NCBI GenBank assembly: GCA_934636065.1
Contig: CAKTZW010000181.1
Location: 1-5,189, forward strand
Direction of reading: 5' to 3'
DNA from: an uncultured Labedella sp.
GTDB taxonomy: Bacteria; Actinomycetota; Actinomycetes; Actinomycetales; Microbacteriaceae
DNA length: 5,189 nucleotides
Below, one piece after another: positions 1 through 5,189 of this stretch. A program made the translations under genes and the position numbers. Under the pieces are notes generated by a model, which worked only from the letters and a program-made list of their open reading frames with translations, was not told where the DNA came from and made no database searches. Every line of letters begins with the position of its first letter. Positions within the stretch are counted from its first letter, which is position 1.

Positions 1-137
1 CCTTCCAGACGAGCATGATGAAGCTCATGCGGGTCATGAAGCCCTTCGTCCAGGACGCGACGGACGCACAGCGCACCGCTGCGGCGGAGAAGCTCGACGA
101 GACCCGCCGCGCCCTCTACGCGATCCTCGCCGAGTAG
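1..137 (+). CDS. 3' end of an unidentified gene (C-terminal 44 residues)
   Basis: This is the tail of a plus-strand gene whose start lies left of the window. The first full codon is at base 3 and the stop is TAG at 135-137. The visible 44 residues begin FQTSMMKLMRVMKPF and end RRALYAILAE. The composition (Met- and Lys-rich start, then Ala, Glu, Arg and Leu) suggests one or two amphipathic helices, and there is no membrane segment. GC-ending codons dominate, as expected for a real gene here. I do not recognise the family. A C-terminal helix of a small SRPBCC-like protein or of a helix-turn-helix regulator would look like this, but nothing visible decides it. It converges on the pyridoxal kinase gene across a 166-base gap that holds a large palindrome. 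Confidence 0.7.
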   Translation, partial: FQTSMMKLMRVMKPFVQDATDAQRTAAAEKLDETRRALYAILAE

Positions 138-166
138 GCGCCGAGCCGCCCCCGCACCCCGCAGCG

Positions 167-184
167 CAATTGCGTACGCAACTG
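167..184. promoter_or_regulatory. near-perfect 18-bp palindrome, operator-like (left copy)
   Basis: The sequence fits CARTTGCGTACGCAAYTG; only the third base and its partner fail to pair. The central 12 bases (170-181, TTGCGTACGCAA) are perfectly palindromic. Two-fold symmetric sites of this size are typical of dimeric TetR, MarR or GntR-type regulators. It lies 30 bases past a stop codon in a convergent gap, where no promoter is expected, so the operator reading is uncertain. The same bases form the left outer arm of the 70-bp palindrome. Confidence 0.25.
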
Positions 185-189
185 CCGAC

Positions 190-211
190 TGCGGGTGAGA
201 TTTCACCCGCA
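190..211. terminator. inner 9-bp hairpin, possible bidirectional terminator
   Basis: Nine consecutive base pairs (190-198 with 203-211) close a 4-base loop. The hairpin begins 53 bases after the stop of the left-hand gene and 93 bases after the stop of pdxY, which comes from the other side. No T-run follows on either strand. T-less hairpins are often proposed as terminators in high-GC actinobacteria, so the placement supports the call more than the sequence does. Confidence 0.4.
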
Positions 212-217
212 AGAGGG

Positions 218-233
218 AACTGCGTACGCAATT
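218..233. promoter_or_regulatory. second CGTACG palindrome, operator-like (right copy)
   Basis: This is AACTGCGTACGCAATT, with a perfect 10-bp palindromic core TGCGTACGCA at 221-230. Its centre lies exactly 50 bases from that of the left copy, close to five helical turns, which would put two bound dimers on roughly the same face of the DNA. It is also the right outer arm of the 70-bp palindrome. No recognisable promoter lies next to it. Confidence 0.25.
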
Positions 234-303
234 GCAGGGCAGGAGAGTGACGGGGAGGGGGGTCCGGGGAGAACGGTGCGGGCGAGGCCGGACTCTCGGC
301 GGC

Positions 304-1155
304 TCAGCGCACCTGGCGGGACGTGAACTGCATGCGCGGGTGGGCGTAGGACTCCTGCGACTCGATGAGCTGCAGCTCCCGCTGCCCCGAGTTATACGTG
401 TTCTCGATGAGGTCGAAGACGCTCGACGCCGTGCGCTCGAGCGCCGTCGCCGCCGATCCGCTCTCGCGGTAGTGCGCCGTGAAGAGGGCCGCCGTGACGT
501 CTCCCGAGCCGTTGGCCTTGAGCGGGAGCATCGGGGTGGTCACGATCCAGGCCCCGGCGTCGTCGACCGCGAGCATCTCGATCGTGTCCTCGTCCCGGTC
601 CGGACGCTCGACGCTCGTGACGAGGATCGTGCGGGGACCCATGTCGCGGGCCAGGTCCGCGGACTCGAGGGTGGACTCGAGAGTCGACGGCTCCGTGCCC
701 GTGAGGAATCCGAGCTCGAACTGGTTCGGGGTGATCAGGTCAGCTGCGGGGACGACCCGCTCGCGCAGGAGCACGGGGATCTCGGGGGCGACGAAGCAGC
801 CCGACTTCGCGTTGCCCATCACCGGGTCGCACGCGTAGATCGCCGACGGGTTCGCCTCCTTGACGCGTCGCACGGCATCCACGATGACGTCGCCGATGCC
901 CACACCGCCCTGATACCCCGACAGCACGACGTCGATCTCGGGGAATACGCCCCGCTCCTCGACGCCCGTGATGACGTCGCGGACGTTCTCCGGATCGATG
1001 AGCGGACCGCGCCACGCGCCGTACCCCGTGTGGTTCGAGAAGTTCACGGTGTAGACGGGGAGGACCTCGACGCCGATCCGCTGCAGGGGGAAGACGGCGG
1101 CCGAATTGCCCACGTGGCCGTAGGCGACGGCTGACTGGATGGACAGGATTTTCAT
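304..1155 (-). CDS. pdxY: pyridoxal kinase, PdxY type
   Basis: The 283-residue product is a ribokinase-fold enzyme that phosphorylates pyridoxal with ATP to pyridoxal 5'-phosphate, a cytoplasmic vitamin B6 salvage step. Family signatures visible in order are HTGYGAWRG (42-50), SGYQG (79-83), CDPVMGNAKSGC (109-120), ITPNQFEL (141-148) and the anion-hole motif NGSGD (215-219), whose Asp219 is the expected catalytic base. The length matches the family (about 280-290). The ATG at 1155 gives the usual MKILSIQS start and has GAAGGA 9 bases upstream; an in-frame ATG at 1245 adds a Pro/Arg-rich stretch unlike the family and was rejected. A weak -10-like TACAGT lies at 1232-1227, without a convincing -35. 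The gene follows the cupin by 150 bases, across a hairpin, so it is probably transcribed on its own. It converges on the left-hand gene. Confidence 0.95.
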   Translation of the reverse strand: MKILSIQSAVAYGHVGNSAAVFPLQRIGVEVLPVYTVNFSNHTGYGAWRGPLIDPENVRDVITGVEERGVFPEIDVVLSGYQGGVGIGDVIVDAVRRVKEANPSAIYACDPVMGNAKSGCFVAPEIPVLLRERVVPAADLITPNQFELGFLTGTEPSTLESTLESADLARDMGPRTILVTSVERPDRDEDTIEMLAVDDAGAWIVTTPMLPLKANGSGDVTAALFTAHYRESGSAATALERTASSVFDLIENTYNSGQRELQLIESQESYAHPRMQFTSRQVR

Positions 1156-1164
1156 GAGCGCTGG

Positions 1165-1170
1165 TCCTTC
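1165..1170 (-). promoter_or_regulatory. ribosome binding site of pdxY
   Basis: GAAGGA on the minus strand lies 9 bases before the ATG at 1155. It supports that start over the in-frame ATG at 1245. Confidence 0.7.
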
Positions 1171-1263
1171 ATCGCGAGCGGGAACGACCGCCGCGCGGCG
1201 AGGCGGCGACGGACGGGGCTGACAAAACTGTACGCCTTCGCGCACCCGCCCCGTCCCGCCCCT

Positions 1264-1287
1264 CGGGCCGGCGGCGACGCCGGCCCG
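1264..1287 (-). terminator. 10-bp GC hairpin downstream of the cupin gene
   Basis: CGGGCCGGCG (1264-1273) and CGCCGGCCCG (1278-1287) are perfect inverted repeats around a 4-base loop. The hairpin begins 18 bases after the cupin stop codon, in the direction of transcription. All ten pairs are G-C and there is no T-tract after it. A competing outer stem, 1262-1268 with 1297-1303, uses part of the same arm. It probably ends or weakens transcription from the cupin before pdxY. Confidence 0.5.
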
Positions 1288-1305
1288 GCGCCGGCAGCCC
1301 GAGCG

Positions 1306-1707
1306 TCACTCGCCCGAGGCGGCGGTGTGGCTCCAGTCCGGCTTCCCGCCGGCGGCGTTCGACGTGATCGACGTCCCGAGGATCACGAAGCGCGCCTCCT
1401 CCGGAGCGATCGGGCAGTGCTCGACCCCGCGGGGAACGATGAAGAGGTCGCCGGGGTCGAGCGTCACGTCGCGGTCCCGCAGCTGCACGATGAGCCGGCC
1501 GTCGATGGCGAGGAAGGTCTCGTCCTGGTCGTCGTGGCTGTGCCACGTCGTCGACCCCGTGCCCTTCGCGACCTTGAGGAGCGTCCCGTTCGCCTCCCCC
1601 ACGACGGTCTGGGACCAGAACTCGTCGAGCCCGCCGAGAGCCTCCCGGATCGTCACCTTGTCGGCGCGGGCGTCGTACTGCCTCGGGGTCGCGCTCGAGT
1701 CGTTCAT
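1306..1707 (-). CDS. small single-domain cupin protein
   Basis: The 133-residue protein is a single cupin barrel, probably cytoplasmic. Motif 1 is complete, with His56, His58 and Glu63 (GSTTWHSHDDQDE, then G70). Motif 2 is GDLFIVPRGVEH (86-97) with His97. These four residues are the usual metal ligands, so a bound metal ion is likely; the reaction or ligand cannot be told from sequence. Small cupins of this type are annotated variously as sugar-binding, isomerase-like or of unknown function. The ATG at 1707 is chosen because AGGAGG precedes it, though only 3 bases away, and because the longer frame from 1773 adds an Arg-rich leader. It lies 131 bases downstream of the glycoside hydrolase on the same strand and may be the last gene of the sugar operon. 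A GC hairpin follows it. Confidence 0.88.
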   Translation of the reverse strand: MNDSSATPRQYDARADKVTIREALGGLDEFWSQTVVGEANGTLLKVAKGTGSTTWHSHDDQDETFLAIDGRLIVQLRDRDVTLDPGDLFIVPRGVEHCPIAPEEARFVILGTSITSNAAGGKPDWSHTAASGE

Positions 1708-1710
1708 GGG

Positions 1711-1716
1711 CCTCCT
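1711..1716 (-). promoter_or_regulatory. ribosome binding site of the cupin gene, unusually close
   Basis: A perfect AGGAGG on the minus strand ends only 3 bases (CCC) before the ATG at 1707, closer than the usual 5-9. No better start codon lies nearby: the next in-frame candidate is a GTG 17 codons inside. The ATG is kept. Confidence 0.6.
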
Positions 1717-1792
1717 GACGTCGTCCGGTCTCCGCCAGCGTTCCCCCGAGCGGGTCGAGCGGGCAAGAGCCAATCGACGAGTATCGGCCCCC

Positions 1793-1827
1793 GCAGGGCG
1801 CAGGGCGCAGGGCGCAGGCCGCAGGGC
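1793..1827. repeat. 7-bp tandem repeat, five copies of GCAGGGC
   Basis: Five head-to-tail units start at 1793, 1800, 1807, 1814 and 1821. All read GCAGGGC except the fourth (GCAGGCC). The array fills part of the 131-base gap between the hydrolase stop and the cupin start. On the transcribed strand it reads as repeated GCCCTGC. The last unit overlaps a small 5-bp hairpin (1824-1828 with 1833-1837) directly behind the hydrolase stop codon. Such arrays can change copy number by replication slippage. Here that would alter the leader or spacing before the cupin gene without touching a reading frame. I see no convincing promoter in the rest of this gap. Confidence 0.85.
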
Positions 1828-1838
1828 GCGGACGCCCG

Positions 1839-3365
1839 CTACCGCGCCACGTAGCGCGCCGCCCGGATCGGCACTCGCCCGTCGAGGGCGCGGACTCCGA
1901 CGACGCGACCCGTGAAGCCGCCGGCGACCTCGGTCGAGAGGTATCGACCGTCGAGGCGGGCGAGCTCCCGCCTCGATACGTCGCAGACGATGCTGAAGAC
2001 GAGGTCGTCCGGCCCCTCGGTCGCGGAGGCGACAGTCTCGATGCGCGCGGACACCGGACCCCGGGCGAGCGACACCGTCTCGCCGACGGTGGTCTCGAGG
2101 GGCCCGATCCGCGCGACGACCTGAGCCGCCGCCGAGCCCAGACGCAGCTCGTACCAGTGACGGTCGTCGAGCCGGATGACGACGCCCGCGACACCGTCGC
2201 CGTGCTCGAGGTCCAGCTCGACGTCGAACGACCAGTCGAGGTCACGGACCCGCGTGACGAGTGCGCTCATCGCGCCGCTCTCGGCGGCACGCGGCACCAG
2301 GGCGATGCCGTTCGCGTGGCGTTCGATCTGATCGGCGAGTGCGGCACCGGGCGAGACCCAGCGCGGGTGAAGATTCTCGTCGCGGAAGTCGTCGAAGAAC
2401 GACGCAGACGTCGGGACACGCACGAAGCGCCCCTCGTCGACGAGCGGCCACCCGTCGACCCAGTCGACGCCGGCGAGGAACGTCTCGCGCCCGATGACGT
2501 GGAACATCGGCGTCACGCCGCGCGGCCGCACCCCGAGGTAGACGAGGGCCCAGGTCCCGTCGATGGTCTCGACGAGATCGGCGTGACCGGTGTTCTGGAC
2601 GGGGTGCGTCGTGCTCCGGTGCGAGAGGAGCGGATTGCCACCCCAGCCGGAGAACGGCCCATCGGGGCGTCGCGACCGTGCCACCGAGACGCTGTGTCCA
2701 CGCTCGGTTCCCCCTTCCGCGATCACGAGATACCACCAGCCGTCGCGCGCGTAGAGGTGCGGCGCCTCCGGGAAAGCCAATCCGGTGCCGGACCAGAGCG
2801 GACGAGGCGATTCGAGGACGACTCCCTCGAGCGGGTCCACGCGCGCTTGGGCGATCCCGGGGAGGCCGGGGTCCGCCGAGCAGTAGGTGACGAAGCAGGT
2901 TCCGTTGTCGTCCCAGGCGATGTCAGGGTCGATGCCCTGCAGCTCGGGCAGGCGCACTGCCGTCGACCACGGCCCCGTCGGCTCCGGGGCGAACACCACG
3001 AGTTGACCGCCACCGCCGGACACGTCGGTCGTGATCAGCCAGAACCGACCGTCGTGATGCCTCAGGGTCGGGGCGAACAGACCCTTGCTCGCCGGGGCGC
3101 TTCCCGCAACGAACTGGTCGTCGCGCGAGAGGATGTTGCCGATCTGCTCCCACTCGACCAGATCGGTGCTGTGCCAGATCGGGACGCCGGGCGCGAACTC
3201 GAAGGAGGAGTGCGCCAGGTAGTAGTCGTCGCCGACGCGACACACCGTCGGATCAGGGTGGAAGCCGGAGACGACGGGTTCGATGCTCGTGGGCGTCGCA
3301 ACCGGCTCGACGCCGGATCCGGAGTCGTCTCGCGTCGACGTAGGGGCTGTCTCGGTCGAGGTCAT
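1839..3365 (-). CDS. intracellular family 43 glycoside hydrolase (beta-xylosidase / alpha-L-arabinofuranosidase type)
   Basis: The 508-residue enzyme has a GH43 five-bladed propeller (about 31-315) followed by a C-terminal beta-sandwich (about 322-505) like the concanavalin-A-type domain of GH43 xylosidases. The expected catalytic residues are present: base Asp38 in GFHPDPT, pKa-tuning Asp146 in GIDPDIAWDDNG, and acid Glu200 in FPEAPHLY. GHADLVE (260-266) and GRETFLAGVDWVDGWP (292-307) are typical of the xylosidase/arabinofuranosidase branch, probably near subfamilies 11 and 12. The acid motif reads EAPH where EGPH is usual. There is no signal peptide: the first 28 residues are a Thr/Ser/Pro-rich flexible tail. 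It should therefore cut imported pentose-containing oligosaccharides in the cytoplasm. Its ATG overlaps the upstream permease stop (ATGA), and AGGA lies 5 bases before it. Substrate choice between xyloside and arabinoside is inferred, not shown. Confidence 0.93.
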   Translation of the reverse strand: MTSTETAPTSTRDDSGSGVEPVATPTSIEPVVSGFHPDPTVCRVGDDYYLAHSSFEFAPGVPIWHSTDLVEWEQIGNILSRDDQFVAGSAPASKGLFAPTLRHHDGRFWLITTDVSGGGGQLVVFAPEPTGPWSTAVRLPELQGIDPDIAWDDNGTCFVTYCSADPGLPGIAQARVDPLEGVVLESPRPLWSGTGLAFPEAPHLYARDGWWYLVIAEGGTERGHSVSVARSRRPDGPFSGWGGNPLLSHRSTTHPVQNTGHADLVETIDGTWALVYLGVRPRGVTPMFHVIGRETFLAGVDWVDGWPLVDEGRFVRVPTSASFFDDFRDENLHPRWVSPGAALADQIERHANGIALVPRAAESGAMSALVTRVRDLDWSFDVELDLEHGDGVAGVVIRLDDRHWYELRLGSAAAQVVARIGPLETTVGETVSLARGPVSARIETVASATEGPDDLVFSIVCDVSRRELARLDGRYLSTEVAGGFTGRVVGVRALDGRVPIRAARYVAR

Positions 3366-4291
3366 TTGATTCCTGTCGCGGCGATCCCCTGGACGAAGTA
3401 GCGCTGGAGCGCGAGGAACATCAGGAGGACGGGGGTGATGATGAGCACGGAGCCGGCGAGCAGGACCCCGTAGTTGGTGGAGTTCTGGCCGACCGAGTAC
3501 AGGGACAGCGCCACGGGGAGCGTGTACATGCTCTCCGACTGTGCCACGACGAGCGGCCAGAGGAAGTTGTTCCACGACCCGAGGAACGTCAGGATCGCGA
3601 GGGTGGCGAGCGCCGGACCGCAGAGCGGCATCACGATCCGGGCGAAGATGCGGATCTCGCTCGCGCCGTCGATCCGCGCGGCCTCGATGAGCGAATCGGG
3701 GATGTCCTGGATGAACTGCCGCATGAGGAAGACACCGAGCGGCCCCGCCAGGAACGGCAGGATGAGGGCGGGATACGTGCTCACGAGTCCGAGCGAGCTC
3801 ACGACCACGAACAGCGGGATGAACGTCACGACACCCGGGACCATGAGCGTCACGAGAACCAGGACGAACAGCAGTCGCTTTCCCGGGAACTCGAGCTTCG
3901 CGAGCGCGTACCCGACCATCGAACAGAACAGGAGCGTCCCCAGCACGGTGAACACGGCGACGACCACGCTGTTGAGAAAGAACTGGCCGATGTCGAGGCG
4001 ACCGAACCATGCGGCGAAGTTGTCCCACGTGAAGGTCGCCGGCCACCAGGTCGGCGGTCGCTGACGGAGCTCCTGCTCCGTCTTGACCGACCCGAGGAAC
4101 ATCCAGAGGAACGGGACGAGCGTCGCGACGAGGGCGAACGTCAGGAGCCCGTAGACGAGGATGCGCGAGACTCGGCCGCGGGCGGACAGCCTGCGTCGAC
4201 GACCGCCGCGCGCGACGTCGGTCCTCCCCGAATCCTGAGTGTGCGCGGGCACCGCGACGGTACTCGGAGGGCTGATCTGTGTGGTCACCAT
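3362..4291 (-). CDS. ABC sugar transporter permease, MalG/UgpE (CUT1) type
   Basis: The 309-residue inner-membrane protein forms half of the channel of a carbohydrate ABC importer. Six membrane segments can be seen at about 43-66, 104-128, 139-163, 172-192, 225-248 and 276-296. They are preceded by an Arg-rich cytoplasmic tail (29-43) of the kind that orients the first segment. The EAA loop that docks the ATPase is intact: EAARIDGA at 203-210, continuing to the MPL at 221-223. The ending QRYFVQGIAATGIK is characteristic of the MalG-like partner. The ATG at 4291 overlaps the upstream permease stop by one base (TGATG), but the Shine-Dalgarno AAGGAG is only 2 bases away. The very next codon, GTG at 4288, sits at a better 5-base spacing and may be the real start, shortening the protein by one residue. 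Confidence 0.95.
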   Translation of the reverse strand: MVTTQISPPSTVAVPAHTQDSGRTDVARGGRRRRLSARGRVSRILVYGLLTFALVATLVPFLWMFLGSVKTEQELRQRPPTWWPATFTWDNFAAWFGRLDIGQFFLNSVVVAVFTVLGTLLFCSMVGYALAKLEFPGKRLLFVLVLVTLMVPGVVTFIPLFVVVSSLGLVSTYPALILPFLAGPLGVFLMRQFIQDIPDSLIEAARIDGASEIRIFARIVMPLCGPALATLAILTFLGSWNNFLWPLVVAQSESMYTLPVALSLYSVGQNSTNYGVLLAGSVLIITPVLLMFLALQRYFVQGIAATGIK

Positions 4292-5189
4292 CACTCCTTG
4301 GTCCGGAACGCGCGGAACTGCACGAGGCTGAGCAGCGCGATGGCGACGAAGAGCACATAGCTCGCCGCGGACGCCGTCCCGTAGTTGCCGAAGCCGAACT
4401 GGTTGAACGTGAAGTAGCTGATCGAGAGAGTGGAATCCAGGGGGCCGCCCTTCGTCATCACGAACGGCTCCTCGAAGAACTGGAGGAAGCCCACCGAGAG
4501 CAGCACGGCACCGAGCAGCAGCGTCGGTCGGAGGAGCGGGAGGGTGACGCGGAAGAACCGCTGCCACGCCCCGGCCCCGTCGACCTCAGCGGCCTCCAGG
4601 ACCTCGGTCGAGATGCCCTGAAGTCCCGCGAGGAAGATGATCATGAGCGTGCCCATATTGCGCCAGACGGCCAGCAGGATCATCGACGGCATCGACCAGG
4701 CGGGATCGCCGAGCCAGTCGGGGCCGTTGATGCCGATACCCGCGAGCACGGTGTTGAGAAGGCCGTCCGGCTGCAGGATGAAGCGCCAGACGACAGCGAC
4801 GGCCACGATGCTCGTCACGACCGGCGCATAGAATCCCACCCGGAAGACAGCGCGGAATCGCGTGATCCCGTTGTTGAGGGCGATGGCGAGGGCGAGAGCG
4901 ACGATCATCGTGAGCGGGATTCCGACCCCCACGAAGTAGAGGGTGTTGACGAGAGAGCGTACGAACTGCCGATTCTGGAACAGCGCGACGAATTGGTCGA
5001 GCCCGACGAACGTCACGGCGAGCGGATTCGGGATGTCGGTGTTGCGGAAGTCGGTGAAGGACATCGCGAGCGAACTGACGAGCGGGAACTCCATGAAGAC
5101 CGCGACGCTGAGGACGAACGGCTGCGCGAACTGGGTGAAGAAGAGGTCGAGGATCCCGCCGCCGCCATAGGCCTTGCCTAGCGAGGGCG
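4291..5189 (-). CDS. ABC sugar transporter permease, MalF/UgpA (CUT1) type, start outside the window
   Basis: This is the second channel subunit of the sugar importer. The frame is open to the right edge, giving 298 visible residues (first full codon at 5187). The first ATG, at 5094, is not the true start: it falls in the middle of the first membrane segment, which runs from FAQPFVLSVAVF through MEFPLVSSLAMSF, so the gene begins beyond the window. Counting from the first visible codon, further membrane segments lie near 79-104, 119-138, 165-191, 223-245 and 277-294. Family marks are QPDGLLN (139-145), the ATPase-docking EAA loop EAAEVDGA (198-205) and TKGGP (245-249). The large periplasmic loop of E. 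coli MalF is absent, as in most UgpA-like members. Its TGA stop overlaps the next permease's ATG. The binding-protein gene is expected just upstream. Confidence 0.95.
   Translation of the reverse strand, partial: PSLGKAYGGGGILDLFFTQFAQPFVLSVAVFMEFPLVSSLAMSFTDFRNTDIPNPLAVTFVGLDQFVALFQNRQFVRSLVNTLYFVGVGIPLTMIVALALAIALNNGITRFRAVFRVGFYAPVVTSIVAVAVVWRFILQPDGLLNTVLAGIGINGPDWLGDPAWSMPSMILLAVWRNMGTLMIIFLAGLQGISTEVLEAAEVDGAGAWQRFFRVTLPLLRPTLLLGAVLLSVGFLQFFEEPFVMTKGGPLDSTLSISYFTFNQFGFGNYGTASAASYVLFVAIALLSLVQFRAFRTKE
4294..4299 (-). promoter_or_regulatory. ribosome binding site of the MalG-type permease; decides ATG versus GTG start
   Basis: AAGGAG on the minus strand lies inside the last codons of the upstream permease. 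It is 2 bases from the ATG at 4291 and 5 bases from the adjacent in-frame GTG at 4288. Spacing favours the GTG, while termination-coupled restart at TGATG favours the ATG. Confidence 0.65.

Larger units (their letters stand above)
166..235. repeat. 70-bp nested palindrome in the convergent intergenic gap
   Basis: The outer arms are a perfect 15-bp inverted repeat: GCAATTGCGTACGCA at 166-180 and its reverse complement at 221-235. Inside is a perfect 9-bp inverted repeat, TGCGGGTGA (190-198) and TCACCCGCA (203-211), around the 4-base loop GATT. Both repeats centre exactly between bases 200 and 201, so the whole element can fold as one long hairpin interrupted by 9 x 9 base internal loops (181-189 and 212-220), within which three further pairs could form. 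It lies between the stop codons of two convergent genes. A bidirectional terminator is the simplest reading, although there is no T-tract on either side. A mobile or dispersed palindromic repeat, or a pair of operator sites, are alternatives. Confidence 0.85.

Noticed and set aside
237..269. G-run cluster on the plus strand, possible G-quadruplex
   Set aside because: A four-run, three-tier structure would need a 12-base loop between the first two runs. Such runs are common by chance in DNA of this composition.
661..681. Short direct repeat of GGACTCGAG 12 bases apart inside pdxY, giving STLESTLE
   Set aside because: It keeps the frame, and by memory of the E. coli protein this loop is no longer than usual, so it is not a convincing duplication.
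232..1134. A 300-residue plus-strand open frame opposite pdxY
   Set aside because: It has low-complexity Arg/Asp/Glu-rich composition, no domain signature and full overlap with a clear kinase gene.
1219..1232. AT-richer patch with a -10-like TACAGT before pdxY
   Set aside because: It may belong to the pdxY promoter, but no -35 element fits at normal spacing, so it is only mentioned under the gene and not called as a feature.
1156..1245. N-terminal extension of the pyridoxal kinase to an ATG at 1245
   Set aside because: The extra 30 residues are Pro/Arg-rich and unlike the family, while the ATG at 1155 has a good ribosome site and the standard MKILSIQS start.
2157..3401. A 414-residue plus-strand open frame opposite the glycoside hydrolase
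   Set aside because: It is antisense to a well-supported GH43 gene, is rich in Arg, Asp, Glu and Val with no recognisable motif, and is the usual by-product of high-GC codon bias.
3366..4358. Extension of the hydrolase frame back to 4358
   Set aside because: That stretch lies in the wrong frame of the MalG-type permease and reads as Arg/Pro-rich nonsense. The ATG at 3365 overlaps the permease stop in a typical coupling arrangement.
4279..5181. A 300-residue plus-strand open frame opposite the MalF-type permease
   Set aside because: It is highly charged (Glu, Arg, Asp, His) as expected for the antisense of a hydrophobic membrane protein. No ribosome site or motif supports it.

Overview
The DNA is very GC-rich. 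Codons strongly prefer G or C at the third position, and long antisense open frames shadow the real genes. Together with the gene content (a CUT1 sugar transporter followed by an intracellular GH43 enzyme), this suggests an actinobacterium, perhaps a Microbacteriaceae-type soil or plant bacterium. That placement is an inference from composition and protein style, not from a marker gene.

Layout. Bases 1-137 hold the 3' end of an unidentified plus-strand gene. Every other gene is on the minus strand. Reading in the direction of transcription, from right to left, they are: a MalF/UgpA-type ABC sugar permease that runs off the right edge (4291-5189), a MalG/UgpE-type permease (3362-4291), a family 43 glycoside hydrolase (1839-3365), a small cupin (1306-1707), and a PdxY-type pyridoxal kinase (304-1155). 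The two permeases share 1 base and the second permease shares 4 bases with the hydrolase, so these three are almost certainly one translationally coupled operon. A 131-base gap with a 7-bp tandem repeat separates the hydrolase from the cupin. A 150-base gap with a strong hairpin separates the cupin from pdxY. The kinase converges on the left-hand gene.

How the genes work together. The permease pair would import an oligosaccharide, probably a pentose-containing one. The hydrolase has no signal peptide and would cut that sugar in the cytoplasm. The substrate-binding protein would be expected upstream, beyond the right edge. No ATPase is present in the window. The cupin may belong to the same transcript, but its role is unknown. 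PdxY makes pyridoxal 5'-phosphate by salvage and has no evident link to the sugar genes.

I found no phage, defence, CRISPR, RNA-gene or insertion-sequence signature, and no sign of an undescribed multi-gene system. The most unusual structure is non-coding: a 70-bp nested palindrome (166-235) in the convergent gap. Its 15-bp outer arms and 9-bp inner stem share exactly one centre. Second is the 7-bp tandem repeat at 1793-1827.
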